Part shown: positions 54,881-64,000 of the stretch, piece by piece | Position numbering within the stretch: position 1 is the stretch's first letter | Layout of the letters: each line of letters opens with the position of its first letter | NCBI GenBank assembly: GCA_003971905.1 | Contig: RSEE01000069.1 | Coordinates: 124,001-188,000, forward strand | DNA: 64,000 bases | Direction: 5' to 3' | DNA from: Moniliella sp. 'wahieum' | Taxonomy: Eukaryota > Basidiomycota > Moniliellomycetes > Moniliellales > Moniliellaceae | Notes under the pieces: model-generated | The model's database searches: none | What the model was told of the DNA's origin: nothing | What the model saw: only the letters and a program-made list of their open reading frames with translations | Position numbers and translations under genes: made by a program

Positions 54881-55970
54881 GGAATTGACGGCCTTGCGGT
54901 CGCCAGTCTCGATGGAAGCGGAGGCGCTGCTGGAGACGGACACGGCGCGGACAAACGCATGCGGAAGATGGGCGAATGCGGTGGGAGTAGGGGGGGCATG
55001 GGCGGGGAGGGGGGAGGGGGAGGGGGCGGAGGGGGTAATGAGCGTGTGGGGGTGCGGGTGGTGTAGTGTGGTGTGGAGATGGGGCGGGAGGCTAGGGAAG
55101 GGAGTCAACCCAGAGGAAACGAGCGGGAAAGGCGGTGTGGGAGCGGGGGATGGGGCGAGCGGCGGACAACAGGCGACACCGCCAGCAGTGCCGTGCGCAG
55201 GGGAGGGATGAGGAGGTGGTGGGGGCGGAGGGGCGGGGGACGAGGGGAGGAAGAGGAAGAAGGCCGAAGGGAGTGGGCCAGCCAGTGGCACCATAACCAC
55301 AGGGTGGGCTGTGGCTGCTCGGTCGCGCCGTGCTGCGCTGCGCCAAGCACTGCTCGGCTGGGTCGGGCGCCACCGAAATGGGGCGCGCGGCAGAGTGGCA
55401 GTGTGACGCCACGCTGGCACCCGAGCGCTGCGAGCGCAGACGCACAGCAGCACACGCCCGCCACTGTGCCTGGAGGCCAAGACTGCTCGGCGCACGCACG
55501 CTGGCCTGGTGCGGCCTGGTGCGCCGCTGCAGGCCTGCCGTCTGGCCGCACGGGGCACGCAGTGTACTGAGCACTGGCCCCGCGCGCCCGCGCCTGGCCA
55601 CACAGGCGCCGCGCCACAGATCGGCGTGATCGCCCCCCGAACCGGTGAGACTCGGCCCCACTGCGATCGGCCCAGACGCCCAAGCCACAGCGGCTGGGTG
55701 CGGCCAGCCAGCGCGGCGCACCAGCCTCCCGCCACCACCAGCCCATGGCCGCGCACAGGGCGTGCTAGGCCCTAGCCAGTCCGTACCTCAATTCAATATG
55801 CAACCCGCCAGCCTCGCTACCACCCAAGCGCTTTGCTATTGCATCCCCAACCACCCCCTCTGTCTGCCCTGTTCATCGTGAGCGGCAGATGGGCTGCGTG
55901 GGCAACACTGTTCCCGTTTTTGATGTTGAACGTGCCCTGGCACCAACTTGAAATGAGGAAGAAACACACA
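54881..55970. other. 5' region of the single-TM gene, no other gene seen
   Basis: GC-rich with long open frames on both strands caused by base composition. An upstream exon of the single-TM protein is possible but not supportable. Confidence 0.45.
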
Positions 55971-56520
55971 TCACCGCCTCGTCACTAACCCTGACCCTGC
56001 GCTCCTCCACGTACAACCAACCAGCATAGCACCGTTACTCATGGGCAGCATTCGCCAACTGGGCAAAGTCAGGGGGCGATCAGGTAGCCCAGCTGAGCCA
56101 TCATACAACAGCTTTTTAACGCCACCCTTGGTGTCCAGCACCCCGCACAACCTGTCGTGAGTGGCCAGCGTCTGGTCGGCAAGCAGGACGTACAAAAGAC
56201 GACACGTCCCCGTAACGATGCCCACGGCTTCAATGGCGTAAAGTTTGGATTCTGCCAATGGATCAGAGTGTATCATCTTGCAATGTGCTTTGGGGTGCAA
56301 ACAAGGCTTGGCTCCGGTTCCAAAGTCATGCTTGAAAACGGTAACTACTACTTACACAGAGGTGCGAGCGCATCATCTTGCCCCATCAACCGGTTCTTGG
56401 CATTCTTCTTGCGCACCATCAACTGTACACGCGGCGTCTCGTTGCTCTCCCAATCGTCCTAGTCCATCGGCCGCTGCACATTGGGCTCATAGGCCTCACG
56501 CTGTACGTGCGCTTCTTTGG
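55971..56520 (-). pseudogene. Coding remnant or poorly sequenced gene, family unknown
   Basis: Reading right to left: AHVQREAYEPNVQRPMD, an in-frame TAG, then DDWESNETPRVQLMVRKKNAK and NRLMGQDDALAPLC. A possible GTAAGT intron (about 56290-56355) leads to KMIHSDPLAESKLYAIEAVG, TGTCRLLYVLLADQTLATHD and LCGVLDTKGGVKKLLYDG. Composition is protein-like across three segments and the intron signals are plausible. The TAG could be a base error (PMDYDDW would read through) or mark a decayed gene. No family recognised. Confidence 0.3.
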
Positions 56521-57887
56521 AGTAATTTGGGTGTCTCCCGGGGGTACAGAGTCGAAGGAACAAAAGGAGACTCCATAGGTACGGATACAGCGATAGAGAT
56601 GCAGAAAACAATCAACGATAGTATAATACCGCCAGGGAAGAGTCGCAAACGTTTCGATGTAAGAACAACCCCTTCACAGTCCTCCGGGAAAAGCCCGTGA
56701 TAGTTGCGATTTGTTCATGAGCGGACAAACTGGGAACGCGCGGGAAGGAGAATGGGAGGACACCGGGTTGAGCACCTCGGACTCCGGTGGTGGAGCTGCC
56801 GAGTGCCAGGGTAAGCGATCCTGTGTCAGAAAGGTGAGCGACGAAATTTAATCACGATCATCCGTGGATAGAAGAGAGAGGGGGAGGGTTGGTGAGGGCG
56901 GTTTATAGAGAAGGCCGCAGCACATGATATTGGGACGATCGATGTAACCGTACCGATCTCTTGGGCCGAGAGCGGCGACTCTCCAAATCCACATCTGACT
57001 GGGCATCTATGCTTCGTGGGTGTGCATAAGCGCACGAGTTACGCAGCAGTCCTACGCTCCACTTGGTTCATCCCTTTCTTCGTGCGCCAGCCGCTGCACT
57101 GCCCTAGCTCGGTGTCTTCCGGTATGGTCTCTGTGTCCAAACGAACACCACCAACCAACCAAGCTGAGTTGATGATGAGGAAGGAGCTGTGATAAAACGG
57201 CCTGGTTCCTGCAGGTACGAGGGGGAGGGAGGGGCATAGGCGGTATGCCGCCTCTGTCAGTCAGGTATTGCCATTTCTGCTTGGAACATTTTCTGTCTTG
57301 CTTGAGACACGGATAAGGAGCACTTTCGAGCGCAGCGTCAACGTAACGACGAGGAGATATACATGTGCATGAGCGGAAAAAAACAAACACGATAGCGTAC
57401 GCCGCCACAGCACTTCGGATTGAAGCCATTGACCGAGATGGCTTGGAAATAACGGGATGATTGGTGCTATTTACCCTACTGTGGCTATCCGGGCTTACAC
57501 CGTGTGGAGGGAATCAAGGTGAATATATAACATAACAAGTCAAGACAGTAAGATGATCGTGTGTGTGAAAGTACAAACAGAGAGCAGCAGCAGCAAGTAG
57601 GAAGCACCGAACGGAAAGTGTTGAGGAGCGAGGCATGCGGACATGGGGAATAGGGCAGAATGGGCAGAAGATTGGAGCTCAGAGGAAATAGGTGTTCAAC
57701 TGAATCTGGGTCAAGACAGCCACCAAAAACTGCATCACCCAGGCTCCCAGCTGAGAGAAGTGGGCACCAACGCGTTGGGACAGCGGTGGATCGCCGGTAC
57801 GCACCCTGGTTACTGTGATCACCGCCGTCCTGCCGTCCTGGGCAATGTTGTGATTGATGCCATGCACCCCTGGTTCCAACAACCCCG
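56521..57887. other. Intergenic, no gene seen
   Basis: Lower in GC than its surroundings. Open frames are short. One 125-codon minus frame (57052-57429) starts with a hydrophobic stretch but shows no other protein feature. Confidence 0.55.
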
Positions 57888-58622
57888 TCACAACTCCACC
57901 TTGGCAGACCATTCCCAGTTCCGGTAGGGGCCGCCGGCAAGCGAAGCATTGGCCAACAAGTCACGGCCATGGTTGTACCCGTCTTTAATAATCTTGTGTT
58001 GGTACGCCAAGTTCTTCTCTGCAGATACAGCGAGGAACCAAGCGCCCGTTTGACTTAGGGGGCCGTACTGTTTCCATGCTGCAGCCATCGAATCAGTCAG
58101 TACACACTTTCTCTGCCCGAACAATGACGGCGGTGGGACGTACCTCGGAAATGATTGCCACCCGAGACGGATTCGACAGGAGCCAATGGTGCGCCCAGCG
58201 TCCCAGGCATTGACTTCACGGTACTCAAACCGTTCCTCCACCATGCCGTTTCCATCACCCAGGTCGGCGCGCATGGGCGTACCCAGGTGCATGTCGAGGC
58301 ACTCGAAGCTAAAGCCAATCGAGCGGACGTAATCCCGAAAGCCGGCATCGGACAACACATATGGGTCCGAGTGGCCCGATCAATCGCATTGATAGGTTCG
58401 CGCATACCGTTCTCGACGAGCAGTAGCATGCTGCCGCCTACCAGGGAGGGATCGGTGTACCCGCGCCCGGCATGCAGTCGTTGAGGTAGGACAGCTCCGG
58501 TTCCTCGGGCACAGGGCCGTGGGGGTGAGGTCGAGAGCGGCGGGCAGGGCGAGGGCACTGGGGAAAAGAAGGGCGGACCAGGCGGTTAGCCGGAGGAGGC
58601 GGGAGAGGCGGAGGGAAACCAT
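57888..58622 (-). CDS. Secreted protein of unknown function (frameshifted)
   Basis: From the ATG at 58622 a signal peptide is clear (MVSLRLSRLLRLTAWSALLF then PSALALPAA). The mature part contains PEEPELSYLNDCMPGAGTP, LVGGSMLLLVENGMREPI, VLSDAGFRDYVRSIGFSFE, LDMHLGTPMRADLGDGNGM and FEYREVNAWDAGRTIGSC. A 65-nt intron (58079-58143, GTACGT donor) joins SF(P)R to AWKQYGPLSQTGAWFLAVS. The protein ends HKIIKDGYNHGRDLLANASL and WEWSAKVEL. Paired Cys and the leader indicate an extracellular protein of about 225 residues. It resembles uncharacterised secreted proteins of plant- or skin-associated basidiomycetes, but that is from memory of the family and not a firm assignment. Breaks lie near 58520, 58440 and 58340. 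Confidence 0.7.
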
Positions 58623-59260
58623 GGTGGATGCGGGTATGCTGTGCCGTGCCCCCGGGGGAGATGGTGGTAGGTGGGGAGATAGGGGTGCGGCGCGTGCTGA
58701 GTACCACTGCGGACACAGGCTGGTTGCGGGTGTTGCCGGGTTGGCCGACACAGTCGCCCCGTGCGGACGCCGCTGAGCGCAGACGGGGAAAAGGGAGCAG
58801 CTGCTGGCAGCAGCCCAGTGTGGCCCACACGGCGGGGTACCAGGCAGGGGGCAGCCTCTGGGAGCGGCCAAGCACAGCGCTGCGGACACAGGTGGCATGC
58901 GGCCCAAGGACTGTCCCGCAGCGAGCTGCGAACAGCCAAAGGCCCGCATGGGGGCTGTCTAGCCGGCGTTTGGAGCCCACGCAGGCACTGTCGCCCCATC
59001 GCCGCGTCTCCTGTCGGGAGCGTGCCGAGACGCGGAGGACGGCGGGCTGCGGGGCACTAGGCTGCACTAGGCTGCACTAACCTGCTCTAGCTGCTCTGAC
59101 TACACCAGGCACTCGAACCAATCCCACCCCCAGCGGCTGCTGCTGCTGCGGATCCACCCTCTGCCGGCACCCGTTCTTAGCACACAGGGAAGGCACAGAG
59201 GCAGACCAGAGAATACGGCATCTCATCCATCGCTCGCTCCGCCCTCTCGTCCATGCCACC
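58623..59260. other. Promoter of the secreted protein and ATG7 3' UTR
   Basis: GC-rich, no conserved frame. Contains several copies of TGCGGACAC/TGGCC-type short words but no array. Confidence 0.5.
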
Positions 59261-61503
59261 TCAAAAGTCATCCTCGTCATCTTCCAGGTCCAGGTCGTCC
59301 ATAGCCTCGGCGGCGCGGTGCAGCTCATCCAGCCCCGTCAGCCGCTCAAGGTACCCCCATCCGCACACGTTCCACACCAACGTGTGGCCATCGTTGCGGT
59401 AAGCGTCGACCACGTGCTGGCTGCACGCCGTGCAGTGCGGATAAGCTTCCCCCGCCACCAGCATGTTGTTGAACTGGGCTAGGAACCCGCGCACCTGGTG
59501 CGGCACAAGTCCAAGGCAGCTGCCTGACTGCGTGCCGCCCCGTTGGGTGGGCGAGGCAGCGGCGCGCACGCCATCCGGATGCTGCAGCACTGACACCACC
59601 AGTTCCACCGCACTTGCCCCGGCCACCCCGGCCAGACCGGGACGAGAAACGGTGCACATCTCGTCCAGCGTGCGGTCCGACAGAGTCAGCGGGCGCCACC
59701 ACGTCGTTACAAAAGTAGCACCCCAGTCGTTTCGGTGGCGGCGCAGAGGGTTCTGCATCCACCAGTGGCGTGGGCGGTGCCTCTTCCGGCCCAGCCCCGT
59801 GGCGCATCACGACAAACGTGTCGAACCCCAAAGCGGCATTGATGACAATTTGTTCTTAGCTGCTCCCAACAGGGTGGGCAACCAGCGAGACTCGCGTGTG
59901 TCCATCAGGAGGAAGAGCACGTCGTGCTCGTCAACCAACTTCTCGATCAGCGTTAGTTCCTCTGTCACGCGCTTCTTCGATCCCTCGGGCACAGGATGCG
60001 AAGGCATGGGGATCGAAACGTTGTACCCAGTTGCCGTGACGCCAGGGTAAATCTTGCGCAGCTTCTCGGCCGCTGTCGGTGCCTTCCACTTGCCCCCATC
60101 GAGACAGTCTTCAAACTCGTACAGTGGCTGCCGCACGGGATTGGAGTAGGATACCCGTCCGTTATCAATCAAGGTGATGTGCTTCGCTCCCCAGCCAAGC
60201 AGCGTGCGTGCCACATAGCACCCCAATGTGGGCACCAAACAGAAGGAACTTGGCTTCCTCCATCTTGGTCAAGTCGATCGACGGCATCAGACGCCAACGC
60301 ATGAGTTTAAGATTCAATCCCACCGCTTGGTCTGCCAGACTGGTGGGGTTCATCAGCGGACCCAAGTCGGTCACCTTGGCCCCCAACTTGCCCGCCGCAT
60401 TCCGTTCCCACCCAAACGCTGGGGCGCCGTCGGAACGAGAGAGCTGCGTGGGATCGGTAACGGGAGGCTCCCCTCTTTTGGCAACCAGGGCGTGGGCGCC
60501 TCGCCAGAAGGAAGGAAGGCGGTCACCGATGAGACTACGGACGTCCCCCTCTGTGGTTTCAGAAGCGAGCAGGGAGTTGTCATCGAGCCAGCGAAGAACA
60601 CGGATCTGGGTCACTCCAAAACGCACTCGCAACAGCAACAACAGGTTGCGCAAAGGCCAACCAGGATCCGATGACGAAGGGTCAAACCCGACGATACGCT
60701 ACGCAACCAGTCAGAGTACAATCCATGCGATAAGGCGAAGAACGCAGTAGGAGAAAAGGGGGGGATGTGAGATGCGTACCTCATCGGCAGGAGTGGTGGC
60801 AAAAAACTCATTGAATTCGGATACTCGAGCCAACTGGGCCGTCCCTTCCTCCTTGCGGAGAAGAAAAGCACCCCCAGCCGGTCATTGGCTGCACCGAGGA
60901 AAGAAGGAAGAACGGTACCCACGCCTTGAAGAAAGTCAACGCCCAGAGTGCTGGCGCTTTCCCACGGGGAAGCAGTCCATTTGGGTTCAGTTGCGATCGC
61001 CGGTACAGCAAGAGGTAGAAAAACTTGTACTTTTGAGATCAGCGAACGCCAGAACGAAAAACCGAGTCAAAAAGTGCTCAGGTTCCTCGCTTTCCAGCAG
61101 TCCCAATGCCATCTACATAAGGTCAGCATTACCGCAAGAGCCAATACAGGTAAGGGGAATGGAGGCGTACCTCAGTGGCAAGAGCGTGGAAACGAGCGAC
61201 CTTATCAGCATGGCTAAAGGCCTCAATGGTATTAAAGTTCTTGAGAGTAGCCCTGACCGGGATACGCAGAGGCTCAAACGACGCATTGGGGTCAAACGCA
61301 TCACCCTCGACAGAAAGTGAAGAAGCTAGGGTGACTCCAGCATCTTTGCTCTGCCGTCCACTGGTATATGACGCCGACAAGGGCACCTCAGCATCCGATA
61401 GTTGCAGCTCGTTCACTTTCAGGGAAGCAAACTCGTGCCAAAACTCAGGGGACACCTTGGAAGTAAAGGGTGCGAAGTGAATGAGCTTGGCGGAATCGCT
61501 CAT
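59261..61503 (-). CDS. ATG7: Ubiquitin-like modifier-activating enzyme Atg7 (frameshifted)
   Basis: Atg7 is the E1 enzyme that activates Atg8 and Atg12 in autophagy. Exon 1 (61171-61503) starts [19 protein letters not shown]. Introns at 61113-61170 and 60700-60779 both have GTACGC donors. The N-terminal domain includes [19 protein letters not shown]-like sequence (after frame correction), [15 protein letters not shown] and [20 protein letters not shown]. The E1 domain has [60 protein letters not shown] and [18 protein letters not shown], then the catalytic Cys in [20 protein letters not shown]. The C-terminal end is acidic ([13 protein letters not shown], stop 59261-59263). Breaks lie near 61030, 60860, 60230, 59845 and 59700. 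Firm identity. Confidence 0.92.
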
Positions 61504-62332
61504 TGTGAATGAAGATATGCGCCGAGAGACTGAGGATTGAGGTCTAGCGGGGGCGCCTGGGCTGAGGTGGTGGTTGTGGAGGTGATTGGATCGAATTGAA
61601 CTAGGGGATGGATATAAAGGGGGCCGCCGCGGCGCCACGGGTATTATGTCAGCACGCATCGCCGCCAGTGCCAGTTTACCCCGCATGCATCACCCAGCTC
61701 GCCTTGTGGGCTGGCTTTTGCGATATTAGTACGATAGTACGCCGTCGGCAGTTGGGAGGATGGGACGCAGAAGGACATGGCCCCACAAGGCGGGATGAGC
61801 ACCACCTCAATTTTCCCTTTCCAGTGTGCCATTAGAACTGTGGGTCATCACCATCATCGACGCCATCACTCATCCATCTTCATCGCACGCAGCCGCATCT
61901 TATATGTTCGTATGCTATAAGTATACCCTTCGTTTCTCTCCCCTTTCTTTGTTTTTGGTGCGTCTCTGTCAGTAGGGAACGATAAACCCTTACGAAGCTG
62001 CACCCTACTTGCATCTTTCCTGAACTGCAGCTAGAATAGAATGATGCGGAGCGAGGGAGAACAAGAAAAGGCAGAAATGGTCACTGCCGTCCGACAGCTC
62101 TGCAATTTCTATGCATAAGCTCCACTTCTTTCTCGGACACCCCACCCACACATTGCTCAACATCCGCTATCGTGTGGCAATCACAGGAGAGATATACTAT
62201 CCGCATCAAGATTTTCCGTAATACCCCTTCACTCCAGGCAGATGTTTCCACACCATCATCACCTTCGTTGCCTCACCGCCACCACACACACATTGTTCCC
62301 TGTCACGCCACTCCTTCAACCGGTTCCATTCA
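61504..62332. other. Divergent promoter region of ATG7 and the DUF6533 gene
   Basis: About 830 bp between two divergent starts, lower in GC than the genes. No coding frame or heptad array seen. Confidence 0.55.
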
Positions 62333-63722
62333 ATGAACGCCACGGACCTCTTCGTTCCTGCACCAGAGGGTGTTGTAGTTCATCTACCACCTTTGCTAAC
62401 CAAGGAAGAGTTTCATTCCCTTATGTACCGCGGCATGTATTTCGCCGCAACGTTGACCCTCTGGGCGTGGGAGTAAGTCATATCCCTACATCATGCCCAC
62501 ATGTGCTCTTCCATCTCTCTGATGGAGCTTCACTGTGAATGCTAACCCCTCACACCTCACATTTTTGCACCTCAAAGCATGATTTTAACCCTCGGGGCGG
62601 AGTTGGAGATGTATCGCAAGCGAGGCTGGAATTGGCAGGTCACACCTCCGTTCCTCATGGTGCGTTACCTCACCCCCGTGTCGATCGTATTGTACATCAT
62701 TGTAGTACGACAGGAAAGTTGGACGACGCGCAGTTGCTTCCTCACTGGCCGATTTGGGCTCTACTTGAGCACGGTTGTCACATCTGCCGCCACTGCTCTG
62801 TTTGGGCTGCGTACCTGCATCATGTGGCACCGTCGACACGTTGTTCTCCTTCTCGTTCTCTTCCTTGGGTCACCCAGATTGTTGTGAACTTTGTTGTGGC
62901 CAACTGGGTCCGCCCATTTGCAACTCTCAATGGCTTTTGCGTTTTCCACATGTCGCAGCACCATGCTGTTTATTGGTACGCTCTCCTCTATGCTTTGCAT
63001 CCGCTCACGCGATATGCTAACTATCGCATTTGCCAGGGTCTTTTTCTGGTCAACATGGGCGTTGATGCCATCCTGATTGTGCTTGCTACCTGCGCTCTCG
63101 TATTCGACCTGAATGCTCGTAAAGTTGTCTTCATTGGCCCCAAGCTCCACCGGGCACAAATGCGATTGATGCAAGAAGGATTATTTACTACGTCTGCGCC
63201 TTGCTCGTCAATCTACTCAACCTGATCTTTTACCTCCTCCCTTCTCTCAGTGCTTGGGCCGACATCAACACCACCCTCGCCACCGCCTTGACCTCCGTCT
63301 GTGCCACCCGCCTGGTTCTGCACAAAATCACAGTCGACAGCGACTGGCGCCACTTGTTCGGTCGGTGGCAACAGCAGCCGCTCTGACCCCCCCATCGCAC
63401 CACCCCCTCGCCCCTCTTCTTCCTACGCTCTCAGAGAAAAGGCGGATGATACCTTCCTTCCTCTGCCTGTCCTCTCGCCCCCTCCTGCCACAGCCCCGGT
63501 CTCTACTGTCCCAGTGCCCGCCTCCGCCCCCATCGCTTACACGCTCGAGACCCGTGTCCTCCATACCGCCGGCGAATCACCGCCACCCTCGAAACAGAGG
63601 ACGCAACCTGGTTGTCAAAAGGTTACGTCCCGGCCTTGGACACGCTCGACCCTTCCTTCCCCCCAGCTCCCACTCTTTCCCAGGCTGAGCCGGCGTTCGC
63701 TTCCTCCGCTCTGCCCCTCTAG
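62333..63722 (+). CDS. DUF6533-type seven-TM-like membrane protein (frameshifted)
   Basis: Exon 1 (62333-62472) encodes MNATDLFVPAPEGVVVHLPP and GMYFAATLTLWAW. A 105-nt intron (62473-62577, GTAAGT donor) splits an Asp codon and exon 2 continues MILTLGAELEMYRKRGWNW, giving WAWD-xILTL, the N-terminal signature of DUF6533 proteins. Hydrophobic helices follow (LTPVSIVLYIIVV, STVVTSAATALFGLRTCIMW, TQIVVNFVVANWV, GVDAILIVLATCALVFDL, ALLVNLLNLIFYLLPSLSA). The cytosolic tail ends ALDTLDPSFPPAP and AFASSALPL with TAG at 63720-63722. This family is abundant in basidiomycetes; function unknown, receptor-like topology. Breaks lie near 62870, 63185, 63370 and 63580. Confidence 0.8.
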
Positions 63723-64000
63723 GATGGTATAAGACATCAATTGTATGAATCCCCCTTCCCCCTTTATTTTGTTGGGGAGAGTTTTTGTTCCACATCTCTT
63801 ACCTTGTCACTGGCCGTTGTCTTCATGTCCTGTCCTTTCCTTTCACCAATGTTTGGCAGCACCCAACACCACGGGTTGTATGTACTTTCCCCCCCTTTTG
63901 TCTTCTATGAATCCGAATTAAGCCTTCCTACTAGCTGCCAACATCCACAGCTCGGCAAGCTTCTCGCTTTCACCTTCACATGCATCACTTCTTTCAGCAG
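63723..64000. other. 3' flank, no gene seen
   Basis: Downstream of the DUF6533 stop to the window end; no supportable feature. Confidence 0.6.

Noticed and set aside
57052-57429. 125-codon minus-strand frame with a hydrophobic start
   Set aside because: Apart from about 20 N-terminal residues nothing resembles a protein; no splice or family evidence.
1-64000. CRISPR arrays, transposase or reverse-transcriptase genes, polyketide/NRPS modules
   Set aside because: None seen. The short tandem arrays have no spacers, and no catalytic motifs of these systems were recognised.

Overview
The window is nuclear DNA of a GC-rich fungus, most likely a basidiomycete. Evidence for this is the set of spliceosomal introns (about 43-200 nt), core eukaryotic genes (LSM4, PAN3, ATG7, TIM44, VTI1, SFT2, MIC10, frataxin), a Pol III tRNA-Ala, and families typical of basidiomycetes (a DUF6533 membrane protein, a very long class 3 diacylglycerol lipase). 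The frequent GTACGT intron donor hints at Ustilaginomycotina, but that placement is inference. No CRISPR, operons, rRNA or viral genes were seen.

Layout. 0-2 kb: a gene tail, then a two-TM Pom34-like protein (+). 2.5-11.7 kb: six minus-strand genes (MIC10, LSM4, two low-complexity proteins, a cytochrome-b5-reductase-like oxidoreductase, a mitochondrial membrane protein). 12-16.3 kb: frataxin (+), a small protein (-), a flavin-reductase-like protein (-), tRNA-Ala (+). 16.9-24.4 kb: F-BAR/RhoGAP (-), an unknown gene (-), VTI1 (+), a Ctr-like copper transporter (-), SFT2 (-). 24.8-31.8 kb: PAN3 (+), TIM44 (-), a basic nuclear-type protein (-). 33.4-38.1 kb: the lipase (+). 39.5-41.6 kb: a bZIP factor (-). 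41.6-45.5 kb: a gene-poor island. 45.5-53.1 kb: an L-ornithine N5-monooxygenase for siderophores, a cytochrome P450 and an alpha/beta hydrolase, all (+). 53.7-63.7 kb: a single-TM protein (-), a coding remnant (-), a secreted protein (-), ATG7 (-) and the DUF6533 protein (+).

Two facts dominate the reading. First, most conserved genes are interrupted by single-base frameshifts. Several can be assigned to homopolymer-length differences (MIC10, VTI1, SFT2, the monooxygenase, TIM44), which is the signature of uncorrected long-read sequence, so the genes are probably intact in the organism. CDS spans below are therefore gene extents, not clean reading frames. Second, intergenic and intronic DNA is full of short, diverged tandem arrays with a constant 7-bp period but very different unit sequences. 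This is the most unusual signal in the window and I do not recognise it as a described element.
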